From: Blastobasis lacticolella
Lineage: Eukaryota; Arthropoda; Insecta; Lepidoptera; Blastobasidae
NCBI GenBank assembly: GCA_905147135.1
Contig: LR990061.1
Location: 2,782,026-2,846,025, forward strand
DNA length: 64,000 nt
Reading direction: 5' to 3'
Both the position numbers and the translations under genes were made by a program. The notes under the pieces were generated by a model. It had not been told where the DNA came from, did no database searches, and worked only from the letters and a program-made list of their open reading frames with translations. Shown in pieces: positions 9,596 to 21,315 of this stretch. Numbering within the stretch: the stretch's first letter is position 1; the number at the start of each line of letters is the position of its first letter.

Positions 9596-11148
9596 ATGTA
9601 TACCGGAAAATGCAACCAACCAAACTTAACATCCAAAAATAAGCACGCGCAGGGACAGCGCGGAAACGGAGGTAAGCCTCCGACACGTGGCAGGCGGCCT
9701 GCGGGCCCCATACCGGTGGATGTTGGTTCCACGGAGAAATCCCTGGGACCAGGGCCGGCCGGTACGGGTGGCCCCACCGTCGTAGTTGAGGTTCCGGCCG
9801 GAGTGGCAGTAGCTGGGAACACAGGGGCAGACAACTCTGCTGCTGGGCCTAGTGAAGCGACGCCGAGCCAGGTGACCACAACTCAAAAACAACAACCAGA
9901 GCCCGACCCAATGGACGAGGGATGGACTCTGGTGGCCCCGCGGGTACCAGCCAACGTGGCTGAAGGGACCCGTAAAGTGAGGCCCAGCAAGAAGAAGAGG
10001 GCAAAAGAACGCAGACGCCTTGAATCTCTTTCCAGTGAAGGGGAACCGCAACCTGGGACGTCCAAGGACGCTGGGTTGCCGGCCACAGGTGAGGCAACTC
10101 ATCCTGCGGTAAGCAGACCGCCTCCAAAGGCGTACCGGCCATGCAGGAACCCTGGAACTGCGCTGCAAGGTATTGTTGGTCACGGGGAGGCGCAGACCCC
10201 AGTCAAGAGGAACCGTCTCGACGAGACCATCACGCCGAGGGAGGGACCTAAACGGCTGAAGTATGCGACTCCACGTAGACCACAGCCTGGTAGCTACGCT
10301 GATGCAGCGAAGCCTAACTTGGTGGTAGGGATCACCAACCAGAAAAACCATCTGGGCCGGGAACAAGCCACTGAGGTGGAAAAACTACTCTGCCAGAAGA
10401 TAATGGAGGCAGCGAGCAACAACATGAGGCTAGGCCCGGGCTTCCAAGGGAAACCAATTTACACGGATGGTAATCTGAAGCTGTGGTGTCTTAGTACCGA
10501 AGCCAAGGAATGGGTTAGGAGCACACTACAGAACGTCATCCTGAGCAGTGGGGATACCATCTGTGTAAAAGAAGAACATGAGCTCCAACGACGCGTTCGC
10601 TGCGGAATACTGGTACCCGGTGAATGGCCTGATGCTAAACTCATAGGTAAAACACTTCGTTACCAAAACGATTGGGCACAAGTGGACACCTGGCGAGTTC
10701 ACAAAGTCGACGTGCAGACGGGGAACACCTTCGTCGTGGTCAGCGTCCCGGAAGCTATCGTCCCCACACTGCTGGAGAGAGAACGTAGGCTGTGCTTCTG
10801 TCTGGGGTCAGTCTACGTGAAGTTTCAGGTCGTGGGGGGGAAGTTTTCGGAGCGCCCGGCGGGAAGAGCCGAAGAGGAGGAGAAGCAGGACACCCCACCG
10901 GCACAGACAGAGAAACTTGGCCCAATCGGATACGGTGGCCGGTGGGTATAGTGACGGATACGGTGGCCGCCCCAGGCCCTACAACACTCCAGCCAGAGCC
11001 ATTGCTACCGACACCGTCGGCGCTGCCGATGGATACCGCCATACCGGGATCCAGCGGCAGCGACGACGAATGCACCCGCAACCTAGGCGACATGAGCCTG
11101 GACAAGGAGGAGAAAGCGCTTATGGATGATGGCGCTGACTTCGCTTAA
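9596..11148 (+). pseudogene. LINE ORF1 (gag-like, RNA-binding), one frameshift
   Basis: The frame opening at 9596 runs 451 codons to a stop at 10949-10951. The N-terminal 200 residues are Gly/Pro-rich with a basic cluster (RPSKKKRAKERRR). Residues about 240-420 form a folded module with NLVVGITNQ, LKLWCLSTEAKEW and RCGILVPGEWPDAKLIG, resembling the DUF4780-type module I recall from insect LINE ORF1 proteins (from memory, unverified). The acidic tail (SSGSDDECTRNLGDMSLDKE) lies in another frame ending at 11148, so a one-base slip probably lies near 10900-10950. The intended stop overlaps the ORF2 start at 11126 by 23 nt. The role by family is to package the element RNA. Confidence 0.75.
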
Positions 11149-14100
11149 CCACCATATCAATATCATCCAAATCAACCTCCATCATAGTCAAACCGCCACG
11201 GCTCAACTACGCAAATGGCTGGAGGTCCACAACACCACCATCGCCCTAATCCAAGAGCCATGGGTAAGGGCGGACCGCATATGCGGTCTCCTACATACAG
11301 GAGGTAAGATATACAATTCGACTGAATCACCCAGAACATGCATATACACTAGTAACAATATACATGCACAACAACTCCTTAACTACTGTTCCAGAGACCT
11401 AACAGCTATAAGGATAACCAACAAACTCGATCCCAATCAGCAGGACATGGTCATTGCATCAGTCTACATGCCAGAACAGGACGACCCGCCACCTAATGAG
11501 CTAATCCAGCTGGTAAAATGGTGCGAGGAATCGAAGCTGGAGCTCATTGTTGGGACGGACGCAAATGCACATCATCCATTATGGGGGATGTAGAACGAAA
11601 ATAACAGAGGTAAACTTCTAGTTGAATACCTGTTCACAACTAACCTGCTAATTATTAACAACGGTGCAGAACCGACCTTTGTAAACAAAAGAAGTCAAAC
11701 GATAATTGATCTAACACTAGCTACAGAAAACGCGGCCAAACTAATAAAGAACTGGAGAGTCTCTTCTGAGGCATCCTGCTCAGACCACAGGTGGATTCTG
11801 TACGATCTAAATATAGCTAATACTAACACGGTACTACGTAGAAACCCGCGAAAGACAAATATTAATACATACAAAGCTCTGGTTGAGGAAGAGGCTAAAC
11901 GCATGAGTAAGCCATTGAAATTAACCGAGACACAACAAATAGAAAAACATGTAGAACAACTAACAAATCTAATCATTTACTGCTATCATAACAGCTGTCC
12001 CAAACCAGGAGTCTCCAATCCCACCGCCAAACAGCAACCGTGGTGGGGTCCTAAATTAGATAGAATTAGGAAAAAGGTGAGACAACGGTTCAACAGAGCA
12101 ATGAACACTAGATCTGAGGAAGACTGGGAACTATACAAAGACGAAAAAGCAAAGTACAAAAAAGAAATCAGATACATGAAGTACACCACATGGAAAAAGT
12201 ACTGTACCAACATCGAATCCAACGAACAGGCAAATCGGGTTAGGAAAGTCTTATCCAAACCTATGGAAACACAGCAAGGTGTACTGCGCAAACCAGACAA
12301 TACAATGACAAGCACTGCTGAGGAGTCGGAAGAAACCCTGCTACAAACACACTTCCCCGGTTGTAAAATCCACAATATAAACAACTCGGACATCACCGAG
12401 GAAGTATACACACCCACCGCAGAGGACTGGAAAATCGCAGGTGAAGTAGTTACCAGTGAGTCAGTAAAGTGGGCCATTAACAGTTTCCAAACATTTAAAG
12501 CGGCAGGGCCAGACGAAATATTTCCTGGACTTCTACAATGGGCGGGCGAAAGCACGACACACCTGCTGACGGATATATTAAGAGCATGTTTGGCTCACAG
12601 ATATATACCGAATAAATGGCGGAAGGTAAGAGTCACCTTTATACCAAAACCAGGAAAAAGTGATTACACCGATACAAAATCGTTCAGACCTATCAGTCTT
12701 ACCTCCTTCCTCCTTAAGACTCTCGAACGCCTGTGCGACAAGGAGATTAGAGATAAGGCACTCATAAAACACCCCTTGCACAAAAATCAACATGCATATA
12801 CAAAGGGTAAATCTACAGAATCGGCACTACACGCAGTAGTCGGAAAAATCGAAAATGCAATTCAAAATAAAGCAATATGCTTAGGTACTTTTATAGATAT
12901 AGAGGGGGCCTTTGATAAAACAAATTTTAAAAGTATTAAAAACGCATTAAACAAACACAATGTCTCGACAACTATCTCGGGATGGATAGAGAACATGCTT
13001 AGCAAAAGAGTAATTCAACTAGATAGCAATCCTAACAAACAGGTGTCAGTGGTAAGAGGATGCCCACAAGGTGGAGTCCTGTCGCCTTTACTATGGAATT
13101 TGGTGGCTAACACACTAATATCTAAACTAAACTCTAACTATTTTTTCACAGTAGGTTATGCTGACGATCTGGCCATACTCATTACGGGAAATAACGCGGA
13201 CACCGTCACTGGAGTTACACAGAGGGCTCTGAAAATGGTGGAACAGTGGTGTAATGAGTATGGACTCTCAGTCAATCCAACGAAGACAGAGATGGTAATG
13301 TTTACGAATAAACGGCTTTTAGGTAATTATAGACTACCAAGTCTCTTTAAAACACAACTTACTCTATCAACGGAGGTAAAATATCTAGGAGTAATACTTG
13401 ATAACAAATTAAACTGGAACAACCACATTGAATCAAGGTACAACAAAGCTACAATATCCTTCTGGCAATGCAGGAGGTTGATAGGGAAGACCTGGGGACT
13501 ATCCCCCAAAATCATAATGTGGCTATACAAAACAGTGATTAGGTCTATGTTCTGCTACGGAGCAGTGGTATGGTGGACTAAGACCAAACAATCCACCACT
13601 ATAGCAAAATTACAAAAGCTACAAAGGCTAGCCTGCATGGCAGTTAGCGGATGCATGAGGACAACCCCAACTGCAGCCCTGGAGGCTATGCTGAACCTTA
13701 CACCACTTCACCTTCACGTACAACAAGAGGCAGCAATAGCTATTGTACGTTTAAAACACTTAAACCTATTGGACAAAGTGCCGTTCCCGCATACGGAACT
13801 TTACTATGATGAAACAAAAAGGGAACCAATGATGGAGGCCATTAGCGACCGAATATCAAAGCAGGTAGAAACGGTCAAGAAGTACAAGATCCAACTGTAC
13901 GAGGACCCGAAGGAGGGTCAAAACATACGGGAAGTAAGGATCTTTACTGACGGGTCCAAGACAGACTCAGGTACAGGTTGCGGAGTTTTCTCTGAAGACC
14001 TAAACATCAAAATAGCTGCCCCACTGGGTAAGTACAATACGATCTTTCAAGCGGAGTGCATGGGAATCATCCTAGCCACACACGCGGTGCGAGACAAGAA

Positions 14101-14764
14101 GGTAGAACAACAGCCTATTAGGATCCTATCAGACAGCAGGGCAGTACTCCTGGCCCTTGAAAACAACAACATAACCTCGGGGCTTCTACTCGACTGTCGC
14201 AAGTGTTTAAATGAGGTATGTAAAACAAATCCTATAACCCTACAATGGATTAAAGGACACAGCGGATCGAGGGGGAATGATGCAGCTGACGAGTTGGCCA
14301 GAAGAGGCTCAAGTACGAAGCCCACAGGCCCGGAACCAATTCTACCTATGCCATTTGCATGGACCCGTAAACATCTGGTGGACAGAATTAAGGTAAAACA
14401 TAATCAACTCTGGTCATCACTAGAGGAATGCAGGCAAGCCAAGGAGGCTCTACCGAAAATTAACCCATCCCTCTCTAAAAGGCTCTTAAAACTAACCAAA
14501 AAGCAACTCCGTCTGGTAACCGGAGCTTTAACGGGACACGGTCCATTTAATAAACACCTCTTTACCATAGGTCTCACCGACAGCCCCTTGTGCAGAGCCT
14601 GCCTGAGGGAGGAAGAGACAGCAGCACACATCCTGCAGACATGCGAGGGGGTGGCATCATACAGGCATGAACATCTCGGACAGCCACAGACCCTTCCAGA
14701 GACGTTTGTAAAACTGAAAGGGTTACTACGTTTCCTGGAGGAGTTAGGATGGCAGGAACAATAG
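11126..14764 (+). pseudogene. LINE ORF2: endonuclease, RT and RNase H with one in-frame stop
   Basis: One frame of 1213 codons is interrupted only by TAG at 11591-11593, just after the endonuclease motif TDANAHHPLWGM. Before it lies IALIQEPW; after it comes SDHRWILY, completing the nuclease. The RT has TFIPKPGK, FRPISLTSFLLKTLER, the catalytic FIDIEGAFDK, CPQGGVLSPLLWN and GYADDLAIL. The RNase H has IFTDGSK, FQAECMG, ILSDSRA and GHSGSRGNDAADELAR, so its D-E-D-D residues are kept. A CxxC..H..C finger (CRACLREEETAAHILQTC) closes the protein. Everything downstream of the stop could start at the ATG at 11903 but would lack the endonuclease. ORF2 overlaps ORF1. Confidence 0.9.
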
Positions 14765-14852
14765 GGTATCCTGGAGTATACCATATCCACGCAGAATGGG
14801 CGCAAGTTCGCCTGAATGCGGAAAACGGCCCGGATACATCTATCTATCTATC

Positions 14853-15386
14853 TAACAATTACTCTATAACTGCGCACTCCACCTTAAATACTGCTAGTAT
14901 ACGTTGTGGTTGCCCGAAGATCGATATAGTAAACTCAATCAAATATCTTGGAGTACACATTGATAACAATCCAAACTTCCTGCCACATATTTTACACCTG
15001 GCTGGTAAAGTTCGTAGGGCAATTTACGTTTTCAAAAAATTGCGCCATATTGCCGACTCAAAATTATTGAGAATGGTTTATTTCGCCTTATGCCAGTCAC
15101 TGCTATCATATTGCATCACTGCTTGGGGTGGCGGGTAAAACCCACCTATTAATAGTAGAACGTGCACAGAGAGCAGTCTTAAAAGTTGCCCATTCAAAAC
15201 CCTTTCTTTTTCCCACAGAATATCTCTGTGTGTCAGCTGTTTATTCTAAATACTGTACTTAGACAACACTCACTGACAAAATTTGATTCCCAACTTACCT
15301 CACAAAGACGCAATCATCTTTTGATCCTACCTATTAAACTCAAAACTAAATTCTCAAATAGATTCTTTATATTCCTCGGACCATAT
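14853..15386 (+). pseudogene. Host LINE, part 2: C-terminal region after RT
   Basis: It starts with the right copy of the 13-bp TSD. Reading continues ITAHSTLNTASIRCGCPK, IKYLGVHIDNN and FALCQSLLSYCITAWGG. After a frameshift at about 15135 come LLIVERAQRAVLKVAH and, after another near 15240, VLRQHSLTKFDSQLTSQRR and NRFFIFLGPY. The frame is cut at 15386 by the DNA transposon and resumes at 19642. At least two frameshifts show that it was already inactive or has decayed since. Confidence 0.85.
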
Positions 15387-16060
15387 CGCACGCTGAGAAC
15401 GAAAGTGACGCAACTCAAAATTGTCAATTTTTGGGAATAGACGAAAATGTGTCTGTGGGAATAAGCATTTTCTGTTCATATTACAATAACGCTAAAACAC
15501 GATAATGAAAGTTATGAATTTCTTTTGCATTGTATTGTTTGACTTAATAGCTATACATATACTAAATACCTTTTTCCAAATAATATTATTTTCTTATCTA
15601 AAATAGCACTAGAAAAAAACTTGGAAAAATAGGTCACTTTAGTATTAGAAGTTTTTTTATTTCTACTGACCTTTTTAGGTAAAGGTCTATTCATTTTTAA
15701 CTTTGCTTAAAAATAAATGTGTTTTTTTTAAATCAGTCAGTTTCCTTCTTATGGTTTTGTATATTTTCTCAAAAAAGCCGAATAAAATAGTGAAGTAGTA
15801 TTAAATGTAATTTATTAAATTACTTATTAAACAAAATAGGAACCTGTAATCTTCACACTAATCAAAATAAATCAAAATCGTATCAAAAATTTGTAGGAAA
15901 CCAGACATACCAAACCATGTTTTCACTGGTTTAGATAAGTAATTCCTAAATAAAACGTAACATAATCAATTATCGCTTATTTCTAGCAATTGTTTCTATA
16001 ACAATAATAAAGTATTTATCAAAATCAACAATTTGCCGTTCTTAGCAATAACTTATCAGT

Positions 16061-16428
16061 TTAACATAGTAGTTCAGTCTTGTAGTTATAGTTCGGTTGT
16101 ATTGTTAATCAAATAATTTTAATCAAACTCTGCTTAACACACTAACTCAGATAAACCCAACAATGAGTACCTACTGTTTTCACTAGTTGTGGAAAGTCAT
16201 ACTTAAATTTAACGAAATAACTAATATCACTTTATATTTCTATAAAACTGGGTACTTAAGTATTCAAACCAAACATAAAAATTTATTATTAGCACTAACT
16301 TAGTTTAATATAGTAACAGTCTTGTAGTTATAGTTTAGTTTAACATAGTAACAGTCTTGTAGTTATAGTTCAGTTGTAACTTAATCAAATAATTTTAATT
16401 AAACTCTGCTTAATACACTAATTCAGAC
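16061..16428. repeat. About 90-bp direct repeats inside the DNA transposon
   Basis: The blocks 16061-16153 and 16340-16428 share CAGTCTTGTAGTTATAGTT, TCAAATAATTTTAAT and AAACTCTGCTTAA in order. A third partial copy lies at 16302-16335. They are downstream of the transposase stop and may be subterminal binding sites or a local duplication. Confidence 0.7.
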
Positions 16429-16533
16429 TTTGCTTTTTTAGTATGAGATACCTTTTTAAATTGTTGTATTGTTATATCACTCCCAATAATAGGTTATACC
16501 CAATAATATTTTATGTTATTATTTTTAAGTTAC

Positions 16534-19025
16534 TTATAAAGTACTGTAAAAAACGGCGTAAATACTAGGTATTAAATTTTTTCTGACTAAATCTTTGAGA
16601 TCTTTTCTTTTATTTTCTTTTAATTCAATCGCATGCTCATATAGCTGTTTAATTACAATTTCTTTGAAACCCATCAATTTCTTACGTTTGTTCCGCATGT
16701 CAATTTGAGAAAACATCTCATCGGAGTATGATGTTTTATAATAAAAGTGAAACATCTCCGCTTTGTCAAATTTAAGTATTTTAAGATCATTCCACAAGAC
16801 TGTGTCCTTATGAAGGTTTTCCCTAAAGTTGTATCCCCACTGCTCTTGAAGAAGTTTTAGATTTAAGAAGAATTCATAATTAACTTCTTTGACTATGAAA
16901 GGTTGTCCAGACTTCCGAGCGCTTTTGATCAAGGTAGAAAATTGAAGAGGTATGTATATAGGCCCTGCTTTTTCGTTCTTTTTAATTTCTTTTTCAATCA
17001 AACTGTGCACATTATCTGCTTCGTTTTGGGTGTGCCCTTTTATCAGATACTTATGGGTTATACTTTCGATGTTATCAAAATGAGCGACAGCATATGAATA
17101 TAGGCTAGCAATAACTTTATTCTTGTTCTGGCCAGTGCAGTTGTCAGAATAAAATGTTACGTGTAACTTTTTATCTGCGTTTTTTACGCTAAGGGTTCGT
17201 AAGTAATCAAAAATACATGAACCTATTTCATTAGCTCCCCTATGTCCCTGGGTTTCATCCCAAAAATAACAGTAAACGTCTCCGTAAGACTTTTTATCAT
17301 CTTCCCCATTTTTTAATTCTGTTATTGTGAAATCGAGACAATTTATTTTTGAAGAATAGTAAAAATAACTTGGACTGGGACATAACATGACGGACTGTAA
17401 ATCATAAATTGCGCAAATGTGGGTTTCGTCAATGTTTCGACGGTCCGTCCGTTTTTCTTGGCGACATAGTTCTTTTTCTTTGAGGTGTTTGTCATAGTTC
17501 GGCTTAAGCAGTGTTTTATTACTTTCGGGAGCCAGTTCGAACGCAACTGTGCGTATTCAAGTATAACCAACTTGAACGTATTCAAGTATAACCAATAGTC
17601 GCACTGTGGCAGACTTTTTTCTATTTTCTCATTGTTAAAATCAGTCCAGAGGTCCCTTTTAGTTTTGCTGTCAGTTATGTACTCTCTGCTTGTAGTCGCT
17701 CTTAAATAATGAGATTCTATCCTCGGTATTGACTCTATGTGTCTCCTGATGCTTTGGAGTAGTTCAGGGTCTACCCTCTTTTTGTTGTCATGCTTTCCTC
17801 TACCTTCAGGCTCTACAATACCATGGCTATTGGTTTTACTTTTAACAGTTCTTAATTGTCTGTCAGTTATGTCCAAAGTGTTTATAAAAAACAATTTGCA
17901 AACACGGATCTTTTTGCCATTCACTGTAAAATAAAAGGCGTTGTTAGGAAGGCGGGGATTTTGAGCATTTGAGTACCTGTACCTAGGTTGCACTTCCATC
18001 ATGCAAGATCTAATAAAAGCACGCTGTAGTTCCAAATTTGACAATCCCCAATAGGCTTTAAACAGATTAGACCTCTCATCCTCTTTTATGTTATTAAAAC
18101 ATTTAAGTCTACACTTGCTCGTGCATGTTTCTTTCACATGCTTAGCTGGAATTATTTTTTTTGATTTGGACAAAGACCTGTAACTTTTTCCGGAGTTTCT
18201 TGATATTTTTGTTTGGTTCTGTTTCCAGTTACCAGGGTTCCTTTTACGCTTCCTACTTTTTGAGGGTTCAGGTTGACCCGAAGAATCAGAAGATGAAGAG
18301 CTAGTACTGGAAACACGTCTACTTCTTTGATTGGAATTTACAGCTCGGTATGTTGGATCTGAGTCACTTAGATCCACATCACTTTCATTCGGGTGTATTG
18401 GTGATTGAGCGTATAAACGTTGGTTACCTGTTTGAGGTCTTAAATTGCTGGTACTAGGGCCAGGAGTAGCTGTGTCTTGAGATTCATTCGTAACTGAAGT
18501 ACTTGAAGATGATGAAGTACTGCTACTACTCGAAGATGAAGAACTACTTGTACTGGAACTTCTTGAACGTGGTTGAACAGCAGATGTAGTTTCCGAGGTT
18601 GTGTCTGTAACTTCTAACTCTGTATTTATTTCTTGACAAGCTCTTTCACGGTCCTGAAATATGAATAATTTAACATTTATCAAAATATAGGATGTTGCTG
18701 TTAATGTAAGACCCATAAATTGCATTATAATTAATTACATACATTCATAGATTTTTTGCTTGGGATTTGTATTATATATTGACGTTCTTGACACAGCCTA
18801 GGAGGTGTATTTTCGATAATTGAAGGGCTCGATGGTATATTTTCTTTGTCGAGTTCCAAAGCCTCGTTAGGATTCTGCAAACAATACAATAGAAAACAAT
18901 TTTAAACACTTTGACAAGTAAATATAGTACAAACGAAAAAAGAAGCATAAATAAATTGTGTCAAAAATTACCTCATATTGCTGTTTCTCTTCCACCATTT
19001 TAAGAATTAAAGCACTTCTTTTCAT
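16534..19025 (-). pseudogene. Three-exon DDE transposase with one frame break
   Basis: Inferred exons are 19025-18972 (ATG, 18 codons, donor GAG/GTAATT), 18874-18743 (44 codons, acceptor CAG, donor AAT/GTATGT) and 18653-16534; all junctions are phase 0. Exon 3 encodes a long Ser-rich, then Lys/Arg-rich region (nuclear-type), a Cys cluster (CTSKCRLKC), an HTH-like part with VCKLFFINTLDI, and the catalytic part. The catalytic part has IYDLQSVMLCP (first Asp), FYSDNCTGQNKN (second Asp) and HTQNEADNVHSLIEKE (Glu). The frame breaks near 17545-17600, where a 25-bp tandem duplication lies; downstream codons such as ELAPESNKTLLKPNYDKH and DETHICAIYDLQ are in the other frame. Without the break the protein would have about 765 residues. 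The family fold is DDE; mobility of this copy is unlikely. Confidence 0.8.
17552..17595 (-). repeat. 25-bp tandem duplication at the transposase frame break
   Basis: CGTATTCAAGTATAACCAA occurs at 17552-17570 and again at 17577-17595, a period of 25 bp. As 25 is not a multiple of three, it shifts the frame; a further single-base change is needed to restore register fully. Confidence 0.8.
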
Positions 19026-19641
19026 TTTTAGCTTTTGGGATAGCCGACTCAGTAGGACACATTAAACACGGAAAAAAGTAATGAATTGCACTATTAATGA
19101 ATATGCCTATTAAAAAACAAACTTAAAAATGCTAAACAGACTTTCTTATTAATAGTACAAAATAAATATGAGTGTACTATAATTAAACAGACCTGTTTCA
19201 AAATGGGTCCATTAGTTAGACTAATTTCTTAATAATAAGGTGACCGAATTTATTGTATGTCACCTAAGTTGATAATACATAAAATGTGAAAGGGACCTGA
19301 ACCTAAATAGGTCAGTTTATGATTATAATTTGTAACTACACTAACCACCGGAATTGTCAAACAAACAGACGCAAAGCGTAATCGGTCACTGCGGTACTAA
19401 ACTTGTCACGTCCTGCTACGACAACTCGTGGTGCAACACTGATTTCGTCACTTCGATTCGGGCGCGGGGGGAAAGAACGGATGGATGACAAAGAGACCGA
19501 AAGATACCTCTATCCATCTCTTACCATAATTGGGCAGTTTTTTAATATATGTATGATAGAGTATGCTTTTTTGAGTCATTCTGTATATTTAACTCATTTA
19601 ACCAAAATTTTTAGATCGGTCACTTTCGTTCTCAGCGTGCG

Positions 19642-19816
19642 ATATCTCTACAACAACCTACATCGTTACATCTCATTCTACGATTCTAACAAGATTACTG
19701 CAAAAAATGTCATTACCGAATGGCTTCTAATGCTGAACTATGACTTTACAGAAAGTCTCTCAAAACCAAAGGATTAATCCACCAAGCAAGAACTTCATGG
19801 TACAAGGTACTACAAC
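19642..19816 (+). pseudogene. Host LINE, part 3: extreme C-terminus and 3' end
   Basis: After the right ATAT copy, the codons LYNNLHRYISFY, NVITEWLLMLNYDF and TESLSKPK finish the Jockey/CR1-like protein, with a stop at about 19775. About 40 bp of trailer then run into the CA-rich microsatellite. Confidence 0.82.
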
Positions 19817-19832
19817 ATGCACATGCACATGC

Positions 19833-19874
<42 letters not shown>

Positions 19875-20332
19875 ACGCACACGCACACGCACACGCACAC
19901 GCACACGCACACGCACACGCACACGCACACGCACACGCACACGCACACGCACACGCACACGCACACGCACACGCACACGCACACGCACACGCACACGCAC
20001 ACGCACACGCACACGCACACGCACACGCACACGCACACGCACACGCACACGCACACGCACACGCACACGCACACGCACACGCACACGCACACGCACACGC
20101 ACACGCACACGCACACGCACACGCACACGCACACGCACACGCACACGCACACGCACACGCACACGCACACGCACACGCACACGCACACGCACACGCACAC
20201 GCACGCGCACGCGCACGCGCACACGCACGCGCACGCGCACGCGCACGCGCACGCGCACGCGCACGCGCACGCGCACGCACACGCACACGCACACGCACAC
20301 GCACACGCACACGCACACGCACACGCACACGC

Positions 20333-20398
<66 letters not shown>
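19817..20398. repeat. CA / CACACG / CACGCG microsatellite, about 580 bp
   Basis: The tract is ATGCAC units, then (CA)n, then an almost perfect (CACACG)n block (about 19863-20200), then CACGCG units (about 20203-20277), then CACACG again and a final (CA)n. Alternating purine-pyrimidine over this length could adopt Z-DNA (inference). Apparent His-Thr, Cys-Val or Ala-His reading frames through it are composition artefacts. It begins at the 3' end of the host LINE. Confidence 0.97.
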
Positions 20399-20399
<1 letters not shown>

Positions 20400-20400
<1 letters not shown>

Positions 20401-21099
20401 ACAATAACGTTCTAAGTTTTTGTAACTATTGAAATCTATTTTAGTGTCTAAGAAAAAAAAATGAGTACGTTTATATTGCTAAATCTGAATTGCTATGTCT
20501 TGTAATAATGACGGTGACTATAGCACAGGAGTTTCTTCACCTGTTTTAGTCACCAGATTTCTGACGTAACCACATACAAATACTGTTTTAAGCTTATAAG
20601 TATAGACGTAAGAATACCCTGTATAAGTATTTACACAAATAAATATTATTATAATTATTACTCAATCCTTTCTATCAAGGTAAAAACAGCTCAGTTTTAA
20701 TATTGTGAACTATTTGTTGTTGATAATCTCAAACGAGATTGTAATCGACGACTGATGTGGAACTCGCCACGTGGCGAAATCTACGTTACCGATGTAATAA
20801 ATGATATTACATTTTTGTCATTAGTTTGTGGACAGAATCGATAATAATTAGATAATCTTGCCTTTGTCTCATAGTTAAAGAACTAGATATCGGTTTTATT
20901 ACAATTTTGTGTATTATTAATCGTCATCTTGGCGCCGGTAACAGTTGTACTCCCGTGCATCCCAAACCCTGGCCGAAACCCATATTGACATCCCGAGACC
21001 GCACACTCCTGTCGCATCCGAGAGTCCACGATAAGTTCGAAGAGTTTCATGGTCAATACATCGTCTTTATACCGCGGTATTTACTGCACATTGGCCTTT
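20400..21099. other. AT-rich spacer, no gene seen
   Basis: No ORF with family features. The part from about 20907 to 21099 is more GC-rich and may be a decayed continuation of the antisense LINE that follows, but I could not align it to a motif. Confidence 0.4.
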
Positions 21100-21315
21100 T
21101 TTTTTTAAATATCGTCCCTGTTGGCTTTTGCCTCTGACAGATATCTATCCGTTACCGTGCTTTCATCTGCATACCCAAAGGTACCTGGTACAAGCAGATT
21201 GTTAATGTGCAGCAGTAATAAAGTCGCGGACAGTACCGATCCCTGAGGAACTTCCACGTCGATAGCCTGGAGATTAGACGAGTAGCCATCGATAACTACA
21301 CGGATTGAACTTTTA
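21100..21315 (-). pseudogene. RT fragment of an RTE/CR1-type LINE
   Basis: The reverse strand reads SSIRVVIDGYSSNLQ, then VEVPQGSVLSATLLLLHINN and LLVPGTFGYADESTVTDRY. This contains the PQGS box and the YADD box as YADE, so the second catalytic Asp is lost. Length is about 70 codons. It is an isolated relic. Confidence 0.8.

Larger units (their letters stand above)
8831..14852 (+). mobile_element. LOA/I-group LINE, 6.0 kb, nearly full length
   Basis: The element lies between perfect 13-bp TSDs. It has a 0.77-kb leader beginning GTAGGGGCGAGCC, two overlapping ORFs and a short trailer ending in tandem ATCT units (14837-14853). The order APE endonuclease, RT and RNase H in ORF2, plus an ORF1 ending in an acidic tail, points to the LOA or I clades. 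Two lesions make it non-autonomous: an ORF1 frameshift and an ORF2 stop. A complete TSD and few lesions suggest a fairly recent insertion. Confidence 0.9.
15387..19641 (-). mobile_element. DDE DNA transposon, 4.26 kb, Sola-like candidate
   Basis: The termini are perfect 23-bp inverted repeats starting CGCACGCTGAGAACG, with looser similarity further in. The 4-bp TSD ATAT lies at 15383-15386 and 19642-19645. Restoring a single ATAT rejoins the host LINE codons GP-Y-LYNN. The element carries an intron-containing transposase on the minus strand and AT-rich noncoding flanks with internal direct repeats. A 4-bp TSD together with the SDNCxGQNKN-type transposase suggests the Sola superfamily; that assignment is from memory. 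Confidence 0.88.

Noticed and set aside
9112..9879. 255-codon minus-strand frame over the LOA LINE leader and ORF1 start
   Set aside because: It is GC-rich antisense of the LINE with no protein motif; the plus strand holds ORF1.
19740..20432. Long frames rich in His-Thr, Cys-Val, Ala-His or Arg-Val on both strands
   Set aside because: They are translations of the CA/CACACG microsatellite, open in every frame because the repeat lacks stop codons.
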